Source: an uncultured Nitrosomonas sp.
Lineage (GTDB): Bacteria; Pseudomonadota; Gammaproteobacteria; Burkholderiales; Nitrosomonadaceae
DNA length: 46,596 nt
NCBI GenBank assembly: GCA_902826055.1
Contig: CADEDJ010000007.1
Location: forward strand, 1 to 46,596
Direction of reading: 5' to 3'
Position 1 is the first letter of the stretch. Every line of letters begins with the position of its first letter. The notes beneath the pieces were generated by a model. It worked only from the letters and a program-made list of their open reading frames with translations, did not search any database and was not told the origin of the DNA. This document shows positions 1-8,025 of the stretch, piece after piece. Position numbers and translations under genes: made by a program.

Positions 1-117
1 AACGCTTTTGCGCGATTAAAGCAGTATCGCGCAGTGGCAACACGATATGACAAACTGAAGAGAAATTACGAAAGTATGGTCGCCATGGCTTGTGGATATC
101 TGTGGCTACCTATGTGA
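1..117 (+). CDS. IS5-family transposase, C-terminal end (partial)
   Basis: The reading frame is open from the first base and ends at TGA 115-117. It encodes 38 residues running N-A-F-A-R-L-K-Q-Y-R to G-Y-L-W-L-P-M. The block LKQYRAVATRYDK, followed by a hydrophobic tail ending in WL, is characteristic of the C-terminus of IS5-family DDE transposases. The enzyme would cut and paste the element. Most of the gene, including the DDE residues, lies outside the window, so its integrity cannot be judged. Its stop overlaps the GTG at 114 that could start the next gene. Confidence 0.88.
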   Translation, partial: NAFARLKQYRAVATRYDKLKRNYESMVAMACGYLWLPM

Positions 118-132
118 AATGTCAACAGACCC
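1..132 (+). mobile_element. Right end of an IS5-family insertion sequence
   Basis: Fifteen bases separate the transposase stop (117) from a CTAG at 132-135. Read on the opposite strand, the end is GGGTCTGTTGACATTT, the form expected of an IS5-family terminal inverted repeat. CTAG fits the YTAR-type target reported for this family. The left end is outside the window, so the repeat pair and target duplication cannot be confirmed. The boundary near 132 is inferred from the stop position, the GGGTCTGTTGAC-like end and the CTAG. Confidence 0.6.
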
Positions 133-1187
133 TAGTGTTTGTGCTTGCGTTATCTTCTCCTGTGCTCGCCGAAGACCCGCCGGATTTTTTGCTTCAGTGG
201 GGAAGCTATGGTACTGAACCTGGGCAATTCATATTTCCTACAGGTATTGCTATAGATACTTCAGGATATGTTTATATAGCGGATATCTGGGGGCTGAAAT
301 TGAATAAATTTTCGGCAAACGGGACGTTTATAACAGCATGGCAGATAGAGTCAGAACCGCGTTATGTAGCCGCGGATTCTTTGGGGAATGTATATTTTAA
401 TTCTTCAGGTGGCCCGGTGTATAAGAAAGATATGAACGGTCAATTATCAATTATAATACAAGGACCTGCAGTCACTAAAGGAATTGCTGTGGATGCTTAT
501 AACTATATATATGTTCAAGATCTTAGTGCGAACGAGTATGGTACGATCGACAAATATGACTCAAATGGCACATTCATAAAAACGGTAGTGTCAGGGGTGT
601 CCGATACGCCGCTGGCAGTAGACCGAAACAATAACCTTCTATACCTGCGACAGGAAAACGATATCGTCAAATATAGTCTGGATGGCGAGGAGCTTGCAAG
701 GTGGGAAACAACTGGGCCTTGGGGCGATATTGCGCTGGATTCAGATGGAAACGTGCACTTTGTCGATACTCTGGATAACACGAATGGCCATGTGAAGAAA
801 TATTCATCAGACGGCGCTCTGTTGAACTCATGGGGTGTGCATGGAGTGGCGGAAGGTCAGTTCATTGAACCATACGGAATAGCTATTGACAGTTCAGGTA
901 ATATGTATATTTCCGATAAAATGAACATGATTCAAAAGTTTGCGCCCCCTTATATTTCTGTAACTGGCAATCAGGCAGTTGATGCCGCGGTGCGGGTAAC
1001 AAAAGACGCGAATGGAAACCTGGTATATACCGATCCGGAAACAGGATTCCAAACGCATGGGGCGTATGTAAATGCTGTTGCATCCAAAGCATTGGAACTT
1101 CGCAATGCCGGTATGATAACTCAGGCAGATTTCAGTGTGATCATGAGGAAGGCGGGCAACAGCGATGTTAATAAGAAGAATCAGTAA
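114..1187 (+). CDS. NHL-repeat beta-propeller protein, secreted, 5' end altered by an IS
   Basis: About 357 residues. At least five repeats share a pattern like GIAID-x-SG-x-VYI-x-D (near 240-290, 480-520, 720-760 and 865-925), typical of NHL six-bladed propellers, which act as binding scaffolds. With GTG 114 as start, the N-terminus (M-K-C-Q-Q-T, then LVFVLALSSPVLA) is a plausible signal peptide cleaved before E-D-P-P. The first residues, however, are encoded by the IS5 end, so the original start was probably lost and the present one is a hybrid. The frame is open back to TTG 90 inside the transposase. After the propeller, a C-terminal region of about 75 residues (from 955) is not repeat-like. 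The stop TAA (1185-1187) touches the next IS. The ligand is unknown. Confidence 0.75.
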   Translation: MKCQQTLVFVLALSSPVLAEDPPDFLLQWGSYGTEPGQFIFPTGIAIDTSGYVYIADIWGLKLNKFSANGTFITAWQIESEPRYVAADSLGNVYFNSSGGPVYKKDMNGQLSIIIQGPAVTKGIAVDAYNYIYVQDLSANEYGTIDKYDSNGTFIKTVVSGVSDTPLAVDRNNNLLYLRQENDIVKYSLDGEELARWETTGPWGDIALDSDGNVHFVDTLDNTNGHVKKYSSDGALLNSWGVHGVAEGQFIEPYGIAIDSSGNMYISDKMNMIQKFAPPYISVTGNQAVDAAVRVTKDANGNLVYTDPETGFQTHGAYVNAVASKALELRNAGMITQADFSVIMRKAGNSDVNKKNQ

Positions 1188-2343
1188 TGACCTTGCCCTG
1201 TAAAAACTTATTTCTTAACTAAGGTTACACTATACAAGTTAAGGAGACGAAGAAATGAAAGCAGAAAAGGTCAAGAGGGTATCTTACACTGGAATACAAA
1301 TTGGAAGCGGTGCGATTGATTCAAGGTAGTCAAATCATGCTCGGCGATAGCCAAAGTGTTGGGAATGCCTAGTCAGACATTAGAGAACTGGGTTCGGCAA
1401 GCGGTAAAAGGCCAATTGGCGGGTGCAGGAGCCAAGCCGGTAAGTGCGGAACAAATGGAATTGACACGACTGAGGACAGAGCTTACAAAAGTGAAAATGG
1501 AGCGCGCCATTTTCAAAAAAGCGAACTGGAGATTCCCGGCAAGCGCATCAACGACGTTGCTTTGCTGATTCACATCAGGGCTGTGCATGCAGCCAGCAAA
1601 GGCGAATATGGCTGGCCAAGGGTTTGGCGAGAACTTCGGGCAAATAGTGTGCGAGTTTGGAAAGAACGGATTCGACGACTCATGAAGGAAGAACACGACA
1701 TCAAAGCGCGCAGAAAGCGTAAATTCATCGTAACCACCGACAGCAAGCATAGTCTGCCGATTGCACCAAATTTACTCAACCGAAACTTTCATCCTGACGC
1801 ACCTAATTGTGTATGGACAAGCGACATCACCTATATCCAAACCGATACTGGCTGGTTGTATCTGGCGGTGGTTCTTGATCTGTATAGTTGTCAGGTTGTG
1901 GGATGGATGGAGCATGCAACCCCATATGCGGAGCAGCTTGGTAACGAATGCACTCAAAATGGCCTGGTTCAGACGACGACCAGAATCGGGATTCACCTTC
2001 CACTCGGATCGCGGCAGTCAGTATTGCAGCTAGGTATTTCAGAACACACTGGTTGAAAATGGCATGTACAGCTCAATGGGCAGAAAAGGAAACTGAGTGA
2101 CGCTTCCATTGAAAGCTTGTGGGGGTCGTTGAAGGTAGGCAGATTGTATGGAATGCGATTTGAAACACGCCGTCAGGCAATGGATGAAGTGATTGATTGG
2201 CTTAACTACTACAACCACAGAAGATTGCGTCGACACTGAATTACATCAGTCCAATGAAGTTTGAGAAAAACTGGCTTGTGGCACAGTTGGGAAAAATCGC
2301 ATAATAAGCGCGTCAAGATGTACGAATTACCGGGGCAAGGTTA
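1188..2343 (+). mobile_element. Decayed IS3-family insertion sequence
   Basis: The element is bounded by imperfect terminal inverted repeats: TGACCTTGCCCTG at 1188-1200, and the reverse complement of TAACCTTGCCCCG at 2331-2343 (11 of 13 match). The length of about 1.16 kb is normal for IS3. It contains recognisable orfA and orfB transposase sequence in several frames. The left repeat begins directly after the stop codon of the NHL-repeat gene. I see no clear target duplication next to the repeats. Confidence 0.8.
1255..2304 (+). pseudogene. IS3-family transposase orfA/orfB remnant, frameshifted
   Basis: ATG 1255 has a good ribosome site (AAGGAG at 1241-1246), but the frame breaks after about 12 codons. 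The helix-turn-helix part of OrfA resumes in another frame (LEYKLEAVRLIQ, then [28 protein letters not shown], written here only to show the family match in two pieces) up to about 1565. OrfB then runs from about 1562 with WTSDITY (first catalytic Asp). The second Asp, in HSDRGSQY (near 2000-2030), is in a different frame, and the catalytic Glu of S-I-E-S-L-W-G-S-L-K (near 2105-2135) follows a further break. A stop at about 2237 interrupts the C-terminus. No single frame spans the catalytic triad, so it should be inactive. Confidence 0.85.
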
Positions 2344-2489
2344 CGTCTTCCATCGCTATCGCTAGGAGCCTTAACTCTATTGGTACTTCACTTTAATTGG
2401 AATTGTACGTCAGGCAGTTTAAGTTGCTACATAGAAGTAATACTTAAAAATTGCGAGGGCAATCATCGGCTACTACTTGGAGAATGATG

Positions 2490-3584
2490 ATGATTCACGG
2501 AAATAATTTTCTGAAAGTATTCGTTTTAATAACAGTTAGCTTATTTCTGCTTTCATGTACCCATTTTGCAATTGAAGATTGCGTGGGAAAACTGCCTGAA
2601 GACAAGGTGCTTGGAGTAAATAAAGTTCGTATAAAATCTTCACACTTTAGGATGTTTCTCAAAGATGAGTCAGCGGTTGCAAACCGCTTTCTTCATTTCG
2701 CGTCCATGTCATCATTGACATATGAAGAAAATATGCATTGCGAAAAAAAGACTGATCATATCAACCCGGATGATCGAGAAACATTCGAAAATATTCTTTC
2801 TAATAGAGAATGGAAAGAAGTCACTGATATTGAAGGACTCTCTGCTTGCGAAGATGATATTGGTTTATTTTATCGAGTGTGGAAAAAGGAATCTGATGAA
2901 AAAAACCAAGTGGTTATCTCCTTTCGCGGCACTGATGGAATAAAAGATTGGTTTTACGGTAACTTACATTGGATTACACAATTTTTACCTATCGAAGACC
3001 AATATTCCGCTGCCCGTAAAATTATGCAAAAAGTCTTTGCACATTTTGGCGAATCTGATAAACCCATTCAATTTTTTACCACTGGCCATTCGTTGGGAGG
3101 AGGATTAGCCCAGCACATTTTATATTCATATCCAACTAAAATTACACAAGCTATTGCATTTGATCCAAGTGCGGCAACAGGTTACGTCAAACAATCACTT
3201 GAAAATCAGCTCGCATCCTGTGAGTGTGACTCATCAGATTTAAATGGAGAGGCTAGAATTTACCGTATTTATGATGCTTATGAAATTCTTGCGAATATAA
3301 GAATTTTTCATAAAATATTTTTCAACCCAGAACGTCATATACAGGAAATACGTTTCCCCAACCAAGCCTCTCATTCAATGAGTGGATTAACCACTTATAT
3401 GTTAAATCAAACTGAGCTTAAAGATCCCTCAGCATATACTCATCCTTGGTACTCTGGAAGGGGATATTTTAATGATTCGAAGAAATGCACAGTAGCTTTT
3501 GAAGAAGCTCATAAAAATAGTTGCAATACGAAGGTAACAGCTACTGGATTATGGTTTATGTGTCCACAGGGAGAAGGCATATGA
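2490..3584 (+). CDS. Class-3 lipase-like alpha/beta hydrolase lipoprotein
   Basis: About 364 residues. ATG 2490 is preferred over ATG 2484/2487 and TTG 2451 because GGAG at 2479-2482 sits 7 bases upstream. It gives a lipoprotein signal ending in the lipobox L-L-S-C (Cys23). The central part has VVISFRGTDGIKDW, the oxyanion and first-strand region of class-3 (Mbeg1/DUF2974-type) lipases, and the nucleophile elbow TGHSLGGG (Ser about 201). A likely acid lies in the later AFDPSAATG block, and a His in SHSMSGL near residue 300. It would hydrolyse ester or phospholipid bonds from a membrane-anchored position; the substrate is unknown. It stands alone just downstream of the IS3 remnant, which suggests accessory DNA. 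Confidence 0.72.
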   Translation: MIHGNNFLKVFVLITVSLFLLSCTHFAIEDCVGKLPEDKVLGVNKVRIKSSHFRMFLKDESAVANRFLHFASMSSLTYEENMHCEKKTDHINPDDRETFENILSNREWKEVTDIEGLSACEDDIGLFYRVWKKESDEKNQVVISFRGTDGIKDWFYGNLHWITQFLPIEDQYSAARKIMQKVFAHFGESDKPIQFFTTGHSLGGGLAQHILYSYPTKITQAIAFDPSAATGYVKQSLENQLASCECDSSDLNGEARIYRIYDAYEILANIRIFHKIFFNPERHIQEIRFPNQASHSMSGLTTYMLNQTELKDPSAYTHPWYSGRGYFNDSKKCTVAFEEAHKNSCNTKVTATGLWFMCPQGEGI

Positions 3585-4124
3585 CATGTTGACGTCGGTC
3601 AAAAAATGGTCATGTAATTTACATAACCCGCTTAAATTTTAGGCGAGAGAACATAAGAAGTGATTACCAGGTTATGTATGTCAAGATACGGCGGATGCTT
3701 TTCCGCTGGTATCTGTCGATCAATGAAATTCAACGACAAATAAAAGTCTGTCACGGAACACGATAAGAAAGTAGCTGCGAGCATCCAATGATGGTGTCGT
3801 TAAATAGCCATCCCCTGAAATGTATTTAACTGCTTGATAGCATTAAACTTGCAATTTCCCATGGTCTTGTCACGGGAAGCATTATAGTGTGTGTTTTTGA
3901 AGTTAGCGTAGCGCGCCGTTTTGGGTTTTCTGCACCGTAACACCCCGCGGTTTTGCCGCGGGGATAGGGTAAGGCGCGCGGAGCAAGTTTATTTTCTCCA
4001 AACGATTACAGTATTGAGTTATTAATAGTGCCCGAGATAATACTTTGATCTCCAACAGTATTGGGCAATGTTATACTCATCGGTTAAATGTCATTATCTG
4101 TAATTACTTGGTTTTTTAAATCAT
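3585..4124. other. Non-coding stretch between lipase and Crp/Fnr gene
   Basis: No convincing coding frame. It holds the nested palindrome at 3911-3979 and, nearer the regulator gene, a direct repeat ACAGTATTG[A/G]G at 4008-4018 and 4055-4065, which could be a regulator-binding pair in the promoter of the gene at 4125. The part from about 3600 to 3900 has no recognisable feature and may be decayed accessory sequence. Confidence 0.5.
3911..3979. repeat. Nested GC-rich palindrome
   Basis: The outer arms GCGCGCC (3911-3917) and GGCGCGC (3973-3979) are perfect inverted complements. Between them sits a second perfect stem, CCCCGCGG (3943-3950) and CCGCGGGG (3956-3963), with a TTTTG loop. It contrasts sharply with the AT-rich surroundings. 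No T-run follows on either strand, so it is not a normal intrinsic terminator. It resembles a repetitive extragenic palindrome or an element end; its copy number in the genome is unknown. Confidence 0.6.
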
Positions 4125-4916
4125 ATGGAAAACAATGCGTCACAAAATAATCCACTCAGTGATGATTTGCCGCCATTATTGAGAAAGTTTGGCTATTTGC
4201 AATCATTGAGTCCCGAAGAGGCTGACTTGCTTTTAAAAATGCATGCCTCCAAGAAAACCATAGCAAAAGGCAAAGTTCTGTTACGTCAAGATGATGTTCA
4301 TAAATACTGTTTTATTGTGACGCATGGTTGGGCTTATCGTTATTCAGATTTATACGATGGCAGTAGGCAGGTTATCAATTATTATCTTCCCGGAGACATT
4401 ATCAGTCCATTTGCGTTGGTCATGCCACGGGTAAATTATTCAGTTGCTACGATTTCTAGCGTGCGCGTCAGTATATATAAGCCAGAATATTTGATGGAAT
4501 TATTTGCTACGCAACCTAGGTTGGGTTTGTTTTATGCGTGGATGCTCGGTCGTGAAGACTCGTCCATGGCCGAACAAATTATCCGCATCGGTCGTCGTTC
4601 AGCTTATCAACGCGCCGCACATTTATTGCTTGAACTCTATCATCGCCTAAAAATTGTAGGTTTTACCGATCACCGGTCTTTTTATCTTCCTGTTACTCAA
4701 AGCTTACTGGCAGATACTTTGGGATTAAGCGTAGTTCACATGAATCGCACTTTGTACAGACTGCGTCTTGAAAATCTTATAAAAATTCGTTCACACAAAA
4801 TAAGTCTGATTAATATTGATCGATTGAAGGAAGTCGCTGAATATAAAGGTACTTATCTTGAGCAGATGAAAAGTCTTTATGAGATAGAAAAAAAGCTTCA
4901 GAAAATTCAAGAATAA
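4125..4916 (+). CDS. Crp/Fnr-family transcriptional regulator
   Basis: 263 residues. Residues about 25-140 form a cyclic-nucleotide-type sensor domain, with the beta-roll pattern KGKVLLRQDD, an aromatic-rich YCFIVTHGWAYRY and YYLPGDII. There is no Fnr-type cysteine cluster and no clear cAMP-site arginine signature, so the effector is unknown. Residues about 175-235 form the winged helix-turn-helix (SLLADTLGLSVVHMNRTLYRL, where HMNRTL is in the recognition helix). A charged helical tail follows. It lies directly upstream of the small-stress-protein genes in the same direction, separated by 416 bases, and is the obvious candidate regulator for them. That link is inferred from position only. Confidence 0.9.
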   Translation: MENNASQNNPLSDDLPPLLRKFGYLQSLSPEEADLLLKMHASKKTIAKGKVLLRQDDVHKYCFIVTHGWAYRYSDLYDGSRQVINYYLPGDIISPFALVMPRVNYSVATISSVRVSIYKPEYLMELFATQPRLGLFYAWMLGREDSSMAEQIIRIGRRSAYQRAAHLLLELYHRLKIVGFTDHRSFYLPVTQSLLADTLGLSVVHMNRTLYRLRLENLIKIRSHKISLINIDRLKEVAEYKGTYLEQMKSLYEIEKKLQKIQE

Positions 4917-5332
4917 TAACTCGGAAAATTAACCAAAAGCGCCACTCCAGTAATAGCTCAAATAAACTTTTTTGTGAAACACCAATAAAAGTTATATTCA
5001 ATTCCCCATAGATTTTATCAAAATCTCAATGGATAAGAATTTCATCGAATCCGTTATCGCTCATTGAATTGCAATGAAATGGCTGCCATCTTTTTATTCT
5101 GCAACATTTGTCAAACCCCTATCAACCGGCTCTCTTTGTATAGCTTGGTTGATATTAGAAGAATGAGCACATCCGAGTGTATACATTTCTAAATTTCAGT
5201 TCGGCAAGTTAATTGTTTTTTAAGCACTTAGATTTGTAAGATTTACAAAAATTAACCTAGTTAATAATTGTTATACCGCAATCTATCTAAAATGCATCCT
5301 GTGACTAACATAACTTTAAGAGAAGAAAAATT
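4917..5332. other. Intergenic leader of the stress-protein operon
   Basis: 416 AT-rich bases with no gene. The useful content is near the 3' end: a perfect dyad at 5251-5265, a TTATAC box at 5271-5276 that could serve as a -10 element, and a ribosome site AAGAGAAG just before ATG 5333. Nothing recognisable lies between 4917 and about 5230. Confidence 0.5.
5251..5265. promoter_or_regulatory. Dyad ATTAAC-CTA-GTTAAT, candidate operator
   Basis: Perfect 6-base inverted half-sites with a 3-base spacer, centred 75 bases upstream of the ATG at 5333. The same half-sites recur with a 4-base spacer at 34933-34948, and with one mismatch at 9219-9233, each upstream of a small stress or envelope gene. 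The size is compatible with a dimeric regulator such as the neighbouring Crp/Fnr proteins. No binding data are available, and AT-rich dyads can arise by chance. Confidence 0.4.
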
Positions 5333-5626
5333 ATGCACAATGAAAAACATGCGTATGAGCAAAAAATTGCTGCACAAATAGCAGAATGGGATGCACAAAT
5401 CGAGCTATTGAAGGCAAAAAGTAATAATTTAGCTGCAGATGCAAAACTGGAGTATGAAGAACAACTCAATGAATTAGATAAGAAAAAAACCGAGCTGTCA
5501 GCATATTTGAGTGAATTGGCTGATAAAGCAGATGATGCTTGGGAAGATATCAAAGATGAAGCAGAAAAAAAATGGAACAAATTAAGTGAAGCCTTTGATT
5601 GTTTCATTACTAAGTTAAAAGAGTAA
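5333..5626 (+). CDS. sll1863-like coiled-coil stress protein
   Basis: 97 residues, soluble, without signal peptide or membrane segment, and almost wholly charged helix. The start resembles the family known as sll1863-type stress response proteins ([22 protein letters not shown]), with regular heptads up to about residue 65 and the conserved-looking tail [15 protein letters not shown]. The family is associated with general stress in cyanobacteria and proteobacteria, but its molecular job is unknown. It is the first gene of a likely operon with 5676 and 5909, as all three have their own ribosome sites and short gaps. The dyad at 5251 lies in its promoter region. Confidence 0.8.
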   Translation: MHNEKHAYEQKIAAQIAEWDAQIELLKAKSNNLAADAKLEYEEQLNELDKKKTELSAYLSELADKADDAWEDIKDEAEKKWNKLSEAFDCFITKLKE

Positions 5627-5675
5627 TCCTTATTTTGCCTCAAGCAAGGCAAATCTTTTAAGAGGAGATAATATT

Positions 5676-5843
5676 ATGTTCAGTTGGGCTTTGACATTTT
5701 TTATTATTGCTGTGATAGCAGGAATTCTAGGGTTTGCAGGTATTGCCGGAACCATGGCGTGGGCCGCTCAAACATTATTTGTTGCCGGGCTCATCTTGGC
5801 TGTGGTGTTTTTCTTTTTAGGGAGAAGACCGCCGCCAACCTGA
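5676..5843 (+). CDS. DUF1328 (YtjA-type) small membrane protein
   Basis: 55 residues beginning M-F-S-W-A-L-T-F-F and ending G-R-R-P-P-P-T. It has two hydrophobic segments (about 5-25 and 30-48) joined by a glycine-rich turn, with the composition and length of DUF1328 inner-membrane peptides. The ribosome site AGAGGAG (5660-5666) is strong and well spaced. DUF1328 proteins are often found with CsbD and other stress genes, as here. The function is unknown. The gene overlaps an unrelated open frame from 5684, which is a shadow. Confidence 0.82.
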   Translation: MFSWALTFFIIAVIAGILGFAGIAGTMAWAAQTLFVAGLILAVVFFFLGRRPPPT

Positions 5844-5908
5844 AGATGGTTTTTTATGAGAGATGTAAGCAATTCAAGTAATTATTATCAAATTAAAGGA
5901 GATATAAA

Positions 5909-6172
5909 ATGAAATTGTCACATATAGTAGTACTCTTGATATTGTCGCTATCTTGCGCAACACTATTTGCTACAGAAACAGTGTCCGAAAAAGCTCAGGC
6001 TACTTCTAACGATATTAAACGCGATGCAAACAAGGCAGTTAATCGTGTTCAAGAATCGGCTTGTACCGGTAGTGATGCGGAATGTGCAAAACAAAAAATC
6101 GGTAATCGCGCAGAAGAAGCAAAAGATACTATTAAGGATAAATCTTCAGAGATGAAGAATAAGATGGATTAA
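5909..6172 (+). CDS. Small periplasmic helical protein, unknown function
   Basis: 87 residues with a clear signal peptide (M-K-L-S-H, hydrophobic VVLLILSLSCATLFA) cleaved before T-E-T-V. The mature part of about 65 residues is charged helix (EKAQATSNDIKRDANKAVNRVQ, broken here from ESACTGSDAECAKQK) with two cysteines, about 10 residues apart, that could form a disulfide. The tail AEEAKDTIKDKSSEMKNKMD resembles the amphipathic repeats of desiccation and envelope-stress proteins. The ribosome site AAAGGAGAT is strong. Third gene of the 5333 operon and followed by a hairpin. Not assigned to a named family. Confidence 0.7.
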   Translation: MKLSHIVVLLILSLSCATLFATETVSEKAQATSNDIKRDANKAVNRVQESACTGSDAECAKQKIGNRAEEAKDTIKDKSSEMKNKMD

Positions 6173-6210
6173 ATCAGTAGCATAGATTTAGGCTGAAGTT
6201 CTCCTCCTCT

Positions 6211-6239
6211 CGATGCTATCAATTTCTCTGATAGCATCG
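6211..6239. terminator. Hairpin after the stress-protein operon
   Basis: A perfect 10-base stem, CGATGCTATC and GATAGCATCG, with a 9-base loop, 38 bases after the stop of the 5909 gene. The following bases are A-rich rather than T-rich, so it is not a textbook intrinsic terminator. It could end or stabilise the upstream transcript before the YihY gene. Confidence 0.5.
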
Positions 6240-6322
6240 ACAAAAAGCTTTAAATTAAATGACCTACTTCACGAATGCCTTCGCTGTAAAAAAGTATTTG
6301 AATCATTTATGTCCCTTGTGTA

Positions 6323-7222
6323 ATGGATACGCCTAATTCTGCCATACCGGCGCGTATGGGGATTATCAAGATGCTCGTTGCAGCAGCCAAAGCATGGGAA
6401 AAAGATAGGGCGCCCACGATGGGAGCTGCACTGTCTTACTATACAATTTTTTCGTTGGCTCCCCTGTTACTCATTGTGATATCGGTGGCGGGATTTATTT
6501 TTGATGTTGAGACCGTGCGAAATGAAATATTCCGTCAACTCAATGTCTTTCTGGGAATTGAAGGCGAGCAAACGATTGATGGGCTACTACAGAGTATTAA
6601 TAAACCTGTGCAAGGGATTGTTGCTTCAATTGTCGCCGTTACCGTGATGATTATTGGTGCAACAACGGTATTTGCTGAATTACAAGCTTCTTTAGATCAT
6701 ATTTGGCGTGCACCGGCACGTGAAAATAGCAATTGGGGCCTAATTGCTTTACTCAGAGCGCGCGTATTGTCGCTGGGTATGATTTTGGGAATAGGATTTC
6801 TTCTTACGGTATCTTTGATACTCAGTGCAGTATTTGCTGCTATGCAGAAATGGTGGGCACCCTATTTCAGCGGATGGGATCAGCTATTGCAAATGATCAA
6901 TGCGTCAGTAGGATTTATGCTGACAATCCTCATGTTTGCAATGATCTACAAATATATCCCTCGTGTCCGTATGGCATGGTCTGATGTTTGGATGGGCGCC
7001 ATTATGACGACTGTGCTTTTTACTATAGGACGAGTTTTTATTAGTCTGTACGTTGGATATAGTGGCGTAACATCGGGATTTGGTGCTGCCGGTTCGCTTA
7101 TCGTAGTGTTAGTATGGGTTTATTATTCTGCACAGATTTTCCTATATGGTGCAGAATTTACTTGGGTGTATGCGCATACCCATGGATCACTTAGAACATC
7201 TGAAATAAAATTACATCCATGA
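6323..7222 (+). CDS. YihY/BrkB-family inner-membrane protein
   Basis: 299 residues. Six membrane segments at about 38-61, 98-120, 145-172, 187-210, 217-243 and 255-280. The family signature after the cytoplasmic N-terminus (D-R-A-P-T-M-G-A-A-L-S-Y-Y-T-I-F-S-L-A-P) is intact, and the C-terminal GVTSGFGAAGSLIVVLVWVYYSAQIF is typical. Length is normal. YihY was once wrongly called ribonuclease BN; the true role is unknown, with transport suggested. No good ribosome site precedes ATG 6323; ATG 6356 is an alternative but would remove little. It sits between two groups of small stress genes. Confidence 0.9.
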   Translation: MDTPNSAIPARMGIIKMLVAAAKAWEKDRAPTMGAALSYYTIFSLAPLLLIVISVAGFIFDVETVRNEIFRQLNVFLGIEGEQTIDGLLQSINKPVQGIVASIVAVTVMIIGATTVFAELQASLDHIWRAPARENSNWGLIALLRARVLSLGMILGIGFLLTVSLILSAVFAAMQKWWAPYFSGWDQLLQMINASVGFMLTILMFAMIYKYIPRVRMAWSDVWMGAIMTTVLFTIGRVFISLYVGYSGVTSGFGAAGSLIVVLVWVYYSAQIFLYGAEFTWVYAHTHGSLRTSEIKLHP

Positions 7223-7262
7223 CATAAAGAAAGTTGAATATTCTTCTAGGGATGAGTTTCTT

Positions 7263-7532
7263 CTAGCGGTTAGTTGTACCCGTGCGGTAGCGAATATAAG
7301 CTATTCCCAGTAATGCAGCACCTACCAGCAATTTGGTCGAAAGTTTTTGAGGCATGCTAACTGCTTTTAATGCGAAACTGGCGGTTCCGGGAATGTTATC
7401 CAGCATTTCCAACATATTATCGATGTTACTATTATTTTTTCTGTGGCTAGCTTGTGAGATGAGCAATTTTAATTGCAATGCCCGCGACTCCAAACGCAGT
7501 AACTCGAGTTCTTCTTTCAATGCCTTATTCAT
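7263..7532 (-). CDS. YqjK-like small membrane-associated protein
   Basis: 89 residues. It begins with a leucine-rich amphipathic helix (KEELELLRLESRALQLKL) and ends with a short hydrophobic segment (about 66-82) and basic tail. Size, layout and position as third gene after YqjD- and YqjE-like genes match the enterobacterial yqjD-yqjE-yqjK order, so the call rests mainly on synteny. Its start overlaps the end of the 7525 gene by 8 bases, which suggests translational coupling. Function unknown. Confidence 0.6.
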   Translation of the reverse strand: MNKALKEELELLRLESRALQLKLLISQASHRKNNSNIDNMLEMLDNIPGTASFALKAVSMPQKLSTKLLVGAALLGIAYIRYRTGTTNR

Positions 7533-7929
7533 CCAATAGCTCTTTTATTTTGAGGTCATTCAGGGCCTTCTTACCTTTTACTATCTCTAGATCATCGCTA
7601 ATGCCTTGCAATGTTTCTTGCATAAAATTCTGGCTCGCACTCAATTTAGACACTGCGAAAATGAACAAAATGATCATTAGCAAAAAACATACGGCTGCAA
7701 TACCGAAAAACACCCAGATTTTCTGTTCACCAGTAAGAATCGTATTCAAACCGAATAATAAACTAATAAAGGCTAAGAAAAACATAAACACAGCGGTTAC
7801 CAGCATTGCAACAGCTTTGACCATGCCAGCTTTCAGGTCAGCCAATTCAACTCGCGCCATTTTTAAGCGCACGATCAGCAACTCAAATAGAGTAAAAGCA
7901 GAATCTTTTAAATATCGCAATTGTTCCAA
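7525..7929 (-). CDS. YqjE-like / phage-holin-superfamily membrane protein
   Basis: 134 residues. TTG start with AGGA about 7 bases upstream. An N-terminal amphipathic helix (FTLFELLIVRLKMARVELADLK) is followed by two membrane segments at about 37-62 and 70-95 and a charged tail. This is the arrangement of the YqjE / holin superfamily III proteins. In Escherichia coli YqjE sits with YqjD, which tethers ribosomes to the inner membrane in stationary phase. Second gene of the minus-strand operon, 96 bases after the YqjD-like gene, overlapping the YqjK-like gene. Confidence 0.75.
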   Translation of the reverse strand: MEQLRYLKDSAFTLFELLIVRLKMARVELADLKAGMVKAVAMLVTAVFMFFLAFISLLFGLNTILTGEQKIWVFFGIAAVCFLLMIILFIFAVSKLSASQNFMQETLQGISDDLEIVKGKKALNDLKIKELLDE

Positions 7930-8025
7930 TTCGATTTCCTGTCGTTACGTTAGCTGCCTGAATTTGTTGTAACCGCCAGTTTAAGTGTAAATGATTAAAT
8001 AAGTGTAAATTATATTTATATCATT

